From Rhodopirellula baltica (GTDB lineage: Bacteria; Planctomycetota; Planctomycetia; Pirellulales; Pirellulaceae), in contig PPHI01000048.1 in the NCBI GenBank assembly GCA_002901265.1, positions 1 to 64,000 of the forward strand: 64,000 nt of DNA, written 5' to 3'. The position numbers and the translations under genes are program-made. The notes under the pieces were generated by a model, which was given only the letters and a program-made list of their open reading frames with translations, made no database searches and was not told the DNA's origin. This document shows, piece after piece, positions 1 through 8,302 of this stretch (the first letter of the stretch is position 1; every line of letters starts with the position of its first letter).

Positions 1-406
1 CGGCTTGCACAGGTGCAGGTGCCGCAGGAGCTGGCGGTGCAGCGGGAGCAGGTGCGGGAGTTGGCTCGGCCGGTGCTGGTGCCGGCTCGGCAGGAGCTTC
101 CGGTGCCGGAGCGGGTGCTTCGGCAGCTGGCTCAGGCGGTGCAGGTTCGCTTGCGGTTGCCGCGCCAGAACTGGCTTCGACTTCGATCAAGACGCCACCG
201 ATGGCAACGGTGTCGCCTTCGCTGACAACGATCTTGGAAACCTTTCCGGCAACCGAAGACGGTACAGGAACGGTCGCCTTGTCGGTTTCCATTTCAACGA
301 TGTCTTGGCCTTCGGTGATCGTGTCGCCGACGGAAACAAAGACTTCAAGGACGTCGCCGGATTCAATTCCGTCGCCTAGTTCGGGAAGGGTAACTTCGGT
401 TGCCAT
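1..406 (-). CDS. aceF: Pyruvate dehydrogenase E2 (dihydrolipoamide acetyltransferase), N-terminal part, cut by window edge
   Basis: The first ~80 residues form a biotinyl/lipoyl domain; the swinging-arm lysine is K43 in the motif ETDKATV. It is followed by a long Ala/Pro/Glu linker that runs off the window. E2 transfers the acetyl group made by E1 to CoA inside the pyruvate dehydrogenase complex in the cytoplasm. The gene starts 117 bases after the stop of aceE on the same strand, so the two are probably one operon, with lpd possibly further on. The ATG at 406 is the first start that gives an intact lipoyl domain. The peripheral-subunit-binding and catalytic domains are outside the window, so a different 2-oxoacid dehydrogenase E2 is formally possible, but the AceE neighbour makes PDH the best reading. 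Confidence 0.9.
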   Translation of the reverse strand, partial: MATEVTLPELGDGIESGDVLEVFVSVGDTITEGQDIVEMETDKATVPVPSSVAGKVSKIVVSEGDTVAIGGVLIEVEASSGAATASEPAPPEPAAEAPAPAPEAPAEPAPAPAEPTPAPAPAAPPAPAAPAPVQA

Positions 407-523
407 CGTGATGAGTTCTTTAGCGCTTGATCGGAGAATGGCCTGGGAAACGAGCGGCGACAGAACGCGTCAACCGCTCACACCATTAAACGGGAAAGGT
501 GGCGGATCGTTGATCCACCAAGG

Positions 524-3255
524 TTATGCAAAGTAGGGATTGATTTTGTCAGGATTGTACCCAAGGTCATCAATCGCCTTTTTGACGTCTTCGGCAGTGA
601 AGACATCCGATTTGGACAGTCGGCTGAGCGTCGCGATGATGATCGATTCGGCGTCAACTTCGAAGTGACGGCGAAGCGATTCGCGGGTTTCGCTGCGTCC
701 CATTCCGTCGGTTCCCAGGACGTAGTAATCGCCGGGGATCCAAGGGGCAAGTTGCTCGCCCAGGGCACGAACATAGTCGCTGGCCGAGATGAACGGGCCT
801 TCCACACCCTCGACGCACTCTTCCAAGTAGCTCTTGCGAGGCGTTTCGGTGGGGTGAAGCATGTTCCAACGCTGGCACGCGGCGGCTTCGCGACGAAGTT
901 CCGTGTAGCTGGTCACGCTCCAAACGTCGCTGGCGATGCCGTATTGCTCGGCAAGCATCTCTTGTGCTTTCAACACACAGTTCAAGATCGCACCGCTACC
1001 GAACAGTTGGACGCGTGCTTTGGCACCATCCACTTCGCGGCTGCTGTACTTGTACATCCCTTTTACGATGCCTTCTGCGCAACCGGCGGGCATTGCCGGG
1101 TGATCGTAAGGCTCGTTTTCGGCCATCAGGTAATAGATGCAAGTTTCGCCTTCGGCGTACATCTTTTGCAGGCCGTGCTGGATGATGACCACCGCTTCGT
1201 ACGCGAATGCCGGGTCATACGAACGAACCGTTGGGAACGCGATCGCGTTCAACAGCTGTGTCCGTCTTGGTGCTGCAGGCCTTCGCCGTTGAGCGTGGTT
1301 CGACCGGCGGTGCCGCCGATCAAGAAACCTTTGGCTCGCATATCGGCAGCAGCCCAGACCAAGTCGCCAATGCGCTGGAACCCGAACATGCTGTAGTAGA
1401 TATAGAACGGAATCATGTTGACGCCGTGGCAGCTGTACGCGGTGCCGGCGGCATTGAAGCTGGCCATCGACCCAGCTTCCGTGATTCCTTCTTCAAGGAT
1501 CTGCCCGTCTTGGGCTTCCTTGTAATACGAGATGATCGCCGAATCGACAGGCTCGTAGAGCTGTCCCGCATGGGCATAGATGCCGAACTGACGGAACATC
1601 CCTTCCATACCGAAGGTACGCGATTCGTCAGGAACAATCGGCACCATGAACTTGCCGATCTTTTTGTCGCGGCAAAGTGCGATCAGCGTTTGCACGACGG
1701 CGAACGTGGTGCTCGCGTTTTTGTTTTCAAGCTTCTTGATGACTTTGGTCATTTCCTCCAGCGAGGGAACTTCCATCGTCAACGGTTCCGTCGGACGCGA
1801 CGGCAAGTATCCGCCGAGTGCTTTGCGGCGCTCGTGCAGGTATTTGACTTCGTGGCTGTTCGCTGGTGGCTTGTAGAACGGAGTCTTGACGACTTCTTCG
1901 TCGCTGATCGGAATCCCGAATCGCGAGCGGAATTCGAGCAACTCTTCGTCGTTCAGCTTCTTTTGGTTGTGGGCAACGTTGCGGCCTTCGCCAGCTTCGC
2001 CGAGTCCGTAACCTTTGATCGTCTTGGCCAGAACAACGGTCGGTTTGCCGTTCTTCAGCTCGGTTGCCATCTTGTAAGCGGCGAAGACCTTTTCGGGGTC
2101 GTGACCACCACGGCTGAGCTTTTCCAGTTTTTCGTCGCTGTAGTTCTCAACCAGCTTGAGCAGTTCGGGGTATTTGCCGAAGAAGTGCTCGCGGATGTAG
2201 CTGCCGGGCATCCCGGTGTATTTCTGGTATTGGCCGTCGACGACTTCGCCCATTCGCTTGACCAGCAAACCACTTTCGTCGCGTGCGAGCAGTTCGTCCC
2301 AATCGCCGCCCCAGATAACCTTGATGACGTTCCAGCCGGCACCACGGAAGATCGATTCAAGCTCTTGAATGATCTTGGCGTTACCGCGAACGGGGCCGTC
2401 CAATCGCTGCAGGTTGCAGTTGATGACGAAGATCAGGTTTTCGAGTTTTTCGCGCGAGGCCAAACCGATGGCACCGAGTGTTTCCGGTTCGTCACATTCG
2501 CCGTCACCGAGGAATGCCCAAACGCGTTGGCCGCTCGTGTCTTTGATGCCGCGGTCACGAAGGTATTCGTTGAAGCGTGCTTGGTAGATCGCCATGATCG
2601 GGCCAAGGCCCATCGATACGGTGGGGTATTCCCAGAAGTCGGGCATCAACCAAGGGTGCGGGTAGCTGCTCAGCCCGCCGCCGTCTTGAAGTTCACGTCG
2701 GAAGTTGGTGAGCTTCTCTGCACTCAAGCGTCCTTCGACGAACGCTCGGCTGTACATCCCGGGTGAGGCGTGGCCTTGGAAGTAAACCGAGTCGCCGTTG
2801 AAACCGTCTTCGCCGCGTCCGCGGAAGAAGTGGTTGAAGGCGACTTCGTATAGTGTCGCGCTCGAAGCGAACGTACTGATGTGTCCGCCGATGCCGCCGC
2901 CACGGTTGTTACCGCCGACGACCATCGCCATCGCGTTCCAACGGATGATCGATTTGATGCGTCGTTCCAAATCACGGTTGCCTGGGAAAGCAGGCTGTTC
3001 GTGAACGGGGATCGTATTCAGGTAAGGAGTGTTCGTGTCTGCGGCTGCTGCGTGCACGCCTTCTTGGGCGGCGCGGTCGCGTAGTTTTTCGAGCAGGAAG
3101 CGGACTCGCTCGGGGCCTTTGCTCTTGAGCACATACTCCAGCGACGACATCCACTCTTTCGTTTCCGCCGTATCGATATCGATCTCTGACTGTCGCTCCA
3201 GTTCGCCGAGCTGCTTGCGTACTTCGTCCTGAGCAATGGTCTTTGAGTCAGACAT
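524..3255 (-). CDS. aceE: Pyruvate dehydrogenase E1, homodimeric type, interrupted by a one-base frameshift
   Basis: This is an AceE-type E1, which decarboxylates pyruvate with thiamine diphosphate and acetylates the E2 lipoyl group. The thiamine-binding motif GDGECDEPE is present in the first part. The frame breaks near 1253-1257: the upstream frame reads ...LQHQDGHSC and stops at 1249, while the downstream frame continues with LNAIAFPTVRSYDPAFAYE, the expected next block of AceE. The whole span is 2732 nt, one base short of 911 codons (910 aa; E. coli AceE is 887 aa). Both halves are well conserved and have no further stops, so the lesion is either a sequencing deletion (for example AGC-CTG read as AGC-TG) or a very recent mutation. 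No clear Shine-Dalgarno precedes the ATG at 3255. aceF follows downstream. Confidence 0.92.
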
Positions 3256-3685
3256 AGAGAGAATGATTGGGAGGGGAATAGAAAGGTAAAGGCAAATCTA
3301 GTTCCGGCGGGGACCGTTTCGGCCTCCGCAAGGCCAAATTGCGGACTTTACGTCGAATGCGCCGCCTCAAAAGCGTAGCTCCCAAGGTGTTGTCACGGCA
3401 AGGGCACGACAGGCTGTAGGCATGATCAGCCCCGTTGGGGAGAGGAAGTCGGGGCCGGAAAAGCCGCTAGCTTTAGGCTTAGGCTAGCTCGTTTCCCGTA
3501 AAGTCTGCTCGCAACATCGAACTTTGGTGGCTAAAAACTTTGGCTGTTGAAAGAAAATTTTTCTCACAACACCCTCAACGGAGGCGGCATTTAAAGTCAT
3601 CCTGATGGCTCCAACATGTCCAGCCACGACCACCGGCGCAAGCCGCCCGACTGGAACTTTCGCAAACAGGAATCCCGCTTCACTG
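3256..3685. other. Divergent intergenic region between aceE and the SDR gene
   Basis: These 430 bases lie between two divergent genes and must hold both promoters. A short CCCC-gtt-GGGG palindrome is at 3430-3440, and two GCTAGC hexamers at 3466-3471 and 3483-3488 flank a duplicated TTAGGC. I see no convincing -10/-35 pair, no small gene and no RNA gene. Confidence 0.4.
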
Positions 3686-4465
3686 ATGACCGAATCCTCT
3701 CGTCGAGTCATGGTTACCGGAGCATCATCCGGAATCGGCCAACAAATCGCTAGCCTGCTTGCACGCGACCCAAGCGTTGCACACCTGGGGATTCACTATC
3801 GCGAAAACGTTGACGGAGCCCAAGAAACCGCACGGCAGATCGAATCACTTGGAAAACGTGTCAGCCTCTTCCAAGCTGACTTTGCATCGATTGCTGATTG
3901 CGAACGATTGACCGAAGAAGCTTGGAACACGCTCCGCCCCGAAGTCTGGATCAACAATGCTGGCGCGGATGTCTTGACCGGCCAAGCCGCGAACGGATCC
4001 TTCGAAGAAAAGCTCGAACACTTGATGCGAGTTGACGTGATCAACACGATTAAAGTCAGCCGTGATGTTGCGCAGCGGATGCAGACCGATGCCAAACAAA
4101 ACCCTTGTGATCGGTCGATGATTTTTATCGGATGGGACCAAGCGCCGCTCGGCATGGAAGGCGAAGCGGGACAGATGTTTGGACCTGTCAAAGCTGCGGT
4201 GATGGCGTTCGCAGCGAGCTTGGCTCAAGAGATTGCGCCGACGATTCGCGTCAACACCGTTTGTCCGGGTTGGATCAAAACAGCTTGGGGAGAAACAACG
4301 AGTGAATACTGGGACATTCGCGCAACCTCACAATCCTTGATGCGGCGATGGGGTTCACCGGAAGACATTGCACGCGCGATTTGCTTTGCCGTTGATCCGA
4401 ACAACACGTTTCTTTGTGGGCAATCGATCAACATTAACGGCGGCTGGAATCGGCGATTTGATTGA
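3686..4465 (+). CDS. Short-chain dehydrogenase/reductase family protein with degenerate active site
   Basis: A 259-aa Rossmann-fold SDR protein. The dinucleotide-binding motif TGASSGIGQ is at residues 11-19 and the structural NNAG at 90-93; the late motif VNTVCPGW and the C-terminal NINGGW are FabG-like. The usual catalytic Ser-Tyr-Lys triad is altered: the Ser position falls in FIGWDQ (Trp150), and the YxxxK motif reads FGPVK, so Tyr is Phe165 while Lys169 is kept. Enzymatic reduction by the classical mechanism is therefore doubtful. The frame is open upstream to 3605, but the ATG at 3686 begins right before the core fold and is preferred. It is divergent from aceE and 129 bases upstream of the MoxR gene. 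Substrate unknown. Confidence 0.85.
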   Translation: MTESSRRVMVTGASSGIGQQIASLLARDPSVAHLGIHYRENVDGAQETARQIESLGKRVSLFQADFASIADCERLTEEAWNTLRPEVWINNAGADVLTGQAANGSFEEKLEHLMRVDVINTIKVSRDVAQRMQTDAKQNPCDRSMIFIGWDQAPLGMEGEAGQMFGPVKAAVMAFAASLAQEIAPTIRVNTVCPGWIKTAWGETTSEYWDIRATSQSLMRRWGSPEDIARAICFAVDPNNTFLCGQSININGGWNRRFD

Positions 4466-4594
4466 CCATCAATTCCGCGACTTAAAAAACAATTCGCGAC
4501 GGCAAAAAAGGACAGGCGAATCACCTCACCCGATCAAAATCGGATAAACTGCCAACTGGCCAAAGTCAACTTGTCTATCCCCTTTGAGCATTCG

Positions 4595-5598
4595 ATGAGC
4601 AGCGTTTCCGATTCCACCCAGCAAAAGGCCGACGACTTCCGCCAACGATACGAAAGCGTTCGCGAAATGATCGGTCGAGTGATCGTCGGACACGACGAAA
4701 TCGTTCAAGGCGTGTTGACCGCAATGCTCTGCGGAGGGCACTGTTTGCTGGAGGGTGTACCGGGACTTGGCAAAACAATGCTGGTCCGCACGCTATCAGA
4801 AGTCCTCGACTTGGATTTCAATCGAATCCAGTTCACACCCGACTTGATGCCCGCCGACATTTTGGGCACCAACATGATTGTCGAATCGGACCAGGGGCAT
4901 CGCGAATTTCAATTCCAACGCGGGCCGGTCTTCACGCAAATCTTGTTGGCTGACGAAATCAACCGAGCGACACCGAAGACACAGTCGGCAATGCTCGAAA
5001 CGATGCAAGAAGGCACTGTCACCGCTGGCGGGTCGCGATACGAACTACAGAAACCGTTCTTCGTGCTCGCGACCCAAACCCGATCGAACAAGAAGGCACT
5101 TACCCGCTGCCGGAAGCGCAGCTTGACCGGTTCTTGTTCAAACTGGTTGTCGGGTACAGCAGCCGCGAAGATTTGAACGAAATCGTCGAACGCACGACGC
5201 GTGGCGAAAAACCGGTGATTGAAAAAGTCATCGACGGCGAGGCGATTCGCGGCATGCAAGCGATGGTCCGCGAAGTTGTCTTGACCCCACCGATTCGTGA
5301 CTACTTGGTTCGTCTGACATTGGCGACCCACCCCGATGGACCGCATTCGGTCGACGCCACCAATCAATTCGTTCGCTGGGGCAGCAGCCCGCGGGGTGCA
5401 CAAACGCTGGCACTCGCCGCGAAAGTTCGTGCGGTACTCGCGGGTCGATTCAATGTCAGCTTTGAAGACGTCCGCCGTGTCTACTTACCAACGATGCGCC
5501 ATCGCGTTCTGCTGAACTTCGAAGCCCAGGCAGAAGGCATCGAAGCGGACAAGGTCCTGCTCGATATCCTCGAGAAAGTCAAAGAGTCGGCGGACTGA
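4595..5598 (+). CDS. MoxR-family AAA+ ATPase, interrupted by a one-base frameshift
   Basis: This AAA+ ATPase of the MoxR/RavA class has Walker A GVPGLGKT near residue 54 and Walker B LLADEINR near residue 120, followed by the MLETMQE block. The frame breaks at the CAAACCC run at 5075-5081. The expected sequence continues [19 protein letters not shown], which is encoded intact one frame over, so one A is missing from what should be CAAAACCC. The span is 1004 nt, one base short of 335 codons (334 aa, normal for the family). MoxR proteins are chaperone-like and usually sit beside DUF58 and vWA genes; none follow here, the next gene being pstS after a 402-base gap. The ATG at 4595 was chosen; a TTG in frame lies 24 bases upstream. 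Confidence 0.9.
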
Positions 5599-5779
5599 TC
5601 AGGGCCACCGATCTGCCCCCAACGGGCCATCCGCATTAGATTTAACACGGTCTTCACGGGAGGATCGGTTAGCGTGATTGCAGGGGTGCAGCAGTGTCAA
5701 TGTGACGTCCACCCCCATTGCGCCCGTGTTTCGGGGGTTCTTCCCTCGGGTGGGCAGGATTGCGGCAACGCCACGTTTC

Positions 5780-5797
5780 TCTTCATCTAATCTTCAT
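5780..5797 (+). promoter_or_regulatory. Pho-box-like direct repeat upstream of pstS
   Basis: Two identical TCTTCAT heptamers (5780-5786 and 5791-5797) are separated by CTAA, an 11-base period. This is the architecture of a PhoB box (two 7-base repeats, 4-base spacer), though the heptamer differs from the enterobacterial CTGTCAT. A third, degenerate unit may follow at 5802. It lies about 200 bases before pstS in the 402-base gap after the MoxR gene. That gap otherwise shows only a C/G-rich stretch at 5710-5755 and no gene. Confidence 0.55.
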
Positions 5798-6000
5798 TCG
5801 CTGATTCGCACCCTTGTGGTCGTCAGGTTGAGCCTGCACTGGTATCTTTCCGCGCGACACGGAAACCGTCCCTTTCGAATTGTCAGCATTTCAAAAGGGT
5901 ACTTTCCCCACCAGAAATGGCACCTTTTCGGCGGCCAAGTGTTTTAGGCGGCCAAATCAGGAACAAAATTCCTCAACTATCACCGGAGTGATTCTTTCAG

Positions 6001-7080
6001 ATGGCCATCCAACTGAAAAACTGGACCCTTCCCCTGGCGATCGCCGCCTTGTGCGTTGCCGGATGCGGCAAAAAATCAGACACCGCTTCGACCGAAGACG
6101 GTGCAGCCACCAGCATGACCGAAGAAGGCGCAGCAGCACCTTCGAACATGGCTGGCACGATCAAAATCAACGGTAGCAGCACGGTTCTGCCGATCAGCAA
6201 CGCTGTCGCCGAGCAGTTTGGCAAGCAGTATCCCGAGGTTTCGGTTTCCGTTGACGGTGCCGGCACAGGGAACGGCTTCAAAGACTTCCAAGTCAAAAAG
6301 ACTGACATCTCGGATGCCTCTCGCCCAATCAAACCAGGCGAAAAAGAGAAGTGCACCGAGAACGAAGTCAGCTTCATCGAAGTTCCTGTGGCGTACGACG
6401 GTTTGACCATCGTGATCAACCCCAAGAACGATTGGGTTGAAACGTTGACCATCGAACAACTGACCAAAATCTTCGTCGGTGAAGACGCTGCCAAAACGTG
6501 GCAGGACGTTGATCCTTCGTGGCCGGCGGAAAAAATCGACATCTACGCTCCTGGAACGGGCAGCGGAACCTACGACTACTTCCACGAAGTCGTCGTTGGC
6601 AAGTCGGACAGCGAGCTTCGCAAAGACATGAGCTTGAACGAAGACGACAACATCCTGGTGAAGGGCGTTGCCGATAACAAAAACGCGATCGGATTCTTCG
6701 GCGTTGCGTATTACGAAGAAAGCAAGGACAAGCTGAAAGCCGTTCAGATCATCAACCCGAAAGACGGACAAGCTTACCTGCCGACGACCGACAACATCGC
6801 CAGCGGCAGCTACGCCCCGTTCAGCCGTCCGTTGTTCATCTACGTTAGCTTGGCTTCGCTGAAGCGTGCCGAAGTGCAAACCTTCGTCAGCTACTACCTG
6901 GACAATGTGTCTGAACTTTGTGAACGAGTTGGATACGTCCGCCTGCCAGCGTCGATCATCGAGAAAGGCAAAGCGAACATCGAAAACCGCGTTGCCGGTA
7001 CGCACTACATCAGCCCTGAAGGCGAAACCCGCAGCGGCGCTTTGGAAGACGTCTTCGTCGAGTCCAACTTGGTGAAGTAG
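6001..7080 (+). CDS. pstS: Phosphate ABC transporter substrate-binding lipoprotein PstS
   Basis: A 359-aa periplasmic phosphate-binding protein. An N-terminal hydrophobic segment ends in the lipobox CVAGC (Cys at residue 21), so it should be membrane-anchored. The mature part has the typical start INGSSTVLPISNAVAEQF, then the family blocks DGAGTGNGF, DISDASRPI and APGTGSGTYDYF, which line the phosphate pocket. It captures phosphate and hands it to PstC/PstA. It is the first gene of pstS-pstC-pstA-pstB-phoU. A Pho-box-like repeat lies upstream and a 12-bp hairpin downstream, before pstC. Confidence 0.96.
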   Translation: MAIQLKNWTLPLAIAALCVAGCGKKSDTASTEDGAATSMTEEGAAAPSNMAGTIKINGSSTVLPISNAVAEQFGKQYPEVSVSVDGAGTGNGFKDFQVKKTDISDASRPIKPGEKEKCTENEVSFIEVPVAYDGLTIVINPKNDWVETLTIEQLTKIFVGEDAAKTWQDVDPSWPAEKIDIYAPGTGSGTYDYFHEVVVGKSDSELRKDMSLNEDDNILVKGVADNKNAIGFFGVAYYEESKDKLKAVQIINPKDGQAYLPTTDNIASGSYAPFSRPLFIYVSLASLKRAEVQTFVSYYLDNVSELCERVGYVRLPASIIEKGKANIENRVAGTHYISPEGETRSGALEDVFVESNLVK

Positions 7081-7105
7081 TCCTCCTCAGCGAGGCAGTC
7101 AGGCC

Positions 7106-7141
7106 GTTGCGATCTTCCGACGATTTCGCGAAGATCGCAAC
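7106..7141 (+). terminator. 12-bp perfect hairpin between pstS and pstC
   Basis: GTTGCGATCTTC (7106-7117) and GAAGATCGCAAC (7130-7141) are perfect inverted repeats with a 12-base loop, 26 bases after the pstS stop. No T-tract follows, so it is more likely a partial terminator or a 3'-end-stabilising structure that lets pstS mRNA outnumber pstCAB mRNA than a full stop. The remaining ~215 bases before pstC show no gene. Confidence 0.55.
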
Positions 7142-7357
7142 AGAAGTTTCGACTGATCCCGTGCCGCAATCCCCCGCGGCTTGGGGTCGGATCGAAAGGT
7201 TCCTTGTTTACTTTCAACCGTAGCTACAATGGAAACGCCGTCGGGCATTTGACCGTCGAGACCGTTTCAGTTCGAATGAGGCTCGTCGAGCCAGTCGACG
7301 ATCTCAACACAGCGACTTCGGTTGCGAGTTTTAAAATCTAATAATCGCACGACAAAA

Positions 7358-8302
7358 ATGTCATTGCCGAAGGCACTGCAATCGAAGGAGTTTCGGTCAA
7401 CTCGCATCGGCGTGTTGTCCGAACGGTTGATCGTGTTCAGTTTGGCGACCTGCGCGACCATCACGGTGCTGATCACGATCGGCATTATCTACATGTTGGT
7501 CAGTCAAAGTGCAGGCTTCTTCGCCAGCGACGCCGTCTCCTTTTCTGGCTTCTTGACCGACACCGAGTGGACGGCGCTGCAAAGCAAAGACCTGGAGAAA
7601 GCAAAGTTCGGCATTTTGCCACTGCTGAGCGGGACATTGCGGGTGACCGCGATCGCAATGTTGATCGCATTGCCGCTGGGACTCGTCACCGCAATTTACC
7701 TCAGCGAATTTGCGTCGCGACGGATACGCTCCTGGCTAAAGCCGACCCTTGAGGTGATCGCCGGGATCCCGACGGTCGTTCTGGGGTACTTCGCGATCCT
7801 CGTGATCAGCCCGTCACTTCAATTTTTTACCGACGGGTTCACAACATTCAACGCGACAAGTGCAGGGATCGCGGTTGGGATCTTATGCCTGCCGATGGTG
7901 TGCAGTTTGTCGGAAGATGCGATGCGTGCCGTCCCCCGCTCCCTCCGCGAGGGCGCTTATGGACTCGGTTGCACGCCTTTTGAAACATCCATCAAAGTCG
8001 TCGTGCCAGCCGCACTGAGCGGGATCGTTTCGGCGTTCTTGTTGGCGTTCAGCCGTGCGATCGGTGAAACCATGGTCGTCGCACTCGCCGCCGGTACGCT
8101 GCCGACATTCACGTTTGACCCTTCGCAGCAAGCCCAGACAATGACGGGCTTTATTGTCGAAATGATCAAAAGTGAAAGCGAATACGGAACGGTGCAATAC
8201 TTCAGTTTGTACGGCGTCGCGATGACCCTGTTCGTGATCACCTTTGGGATGACTCTGATCGGCCAGATCATTCGCCGACGCTTTCAGGAGTCGTACCAGT
8301 GA
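7358..8302 (+). CDS. pstC: Phosphate ABC transporter permease PstC
   Basis: A 314-aa inner-membrane permease with a first membrane helix around residues 25-50 and five more after the periplasmic loop. The block LEVIAGIPTVVLGYFA and the cytoplasmic EAA-like loop SLREGAYGLGCTPFETSIKV, which contacts PstB, identify it as PstC. It moves phosphate delivered by PstS. The ATG at 7358 is preferred over an in-frame TTG 36 bases upstream because it removes a non-conserved leader. Its stop overlaps the GTG start of pstA (GTGA), which implies translational coupling. Confidence 0.95.
   Translation: MSLPKALQSKEFRSTRIGVLSERLIVFSLATCATITVLITIGIIYMLVSQSAGFFASDAVSFSGFLTDTEWTALQSKDLEKAKFGILPLLSGTLRVTAIAMLIALPLGLVTAIYLSEFASRRIRSWLKPTLEVIAGIPTVVLGYFAILVISPSLQFFTDGFTTFNATSAGIAVGILCLPMVCSLSEDAMRAVPRSLREGAYGLGCTPFETSIKVVVPAALSGIVSAFLLAFSRAIGETMVVALAAGTLPTFTFDPSQQAQTMTGFIVEMIKSESEYGTVQYFSLYGVAMTLFVITFGMTLIGQIIRRRFQESYQ

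Noticed and set aside
1245-1260. Programmed -1 ribosomal frameshift in aceE, as well as in the MoxR and secreted-protein genes
   Set aside because: None of the three sites has an in-frame X_XXY_YYZ heptamer, and programmed shifts in three unrelated genes with identical one-base deficits are far less likely than sequence error.
1207-2766. Long open frame on the plus strand (519 codons) across aceE
   Set aside because: It is fully antisense to clearly conserved E1 sequence, has no recognisable domain or ribosome site, and is explained by codon bias on the other strand.
6076-7005. Long minus-strand open frame across pstS
   Set aside because: Antisense shadow of a certain gene, with no family resemblance.
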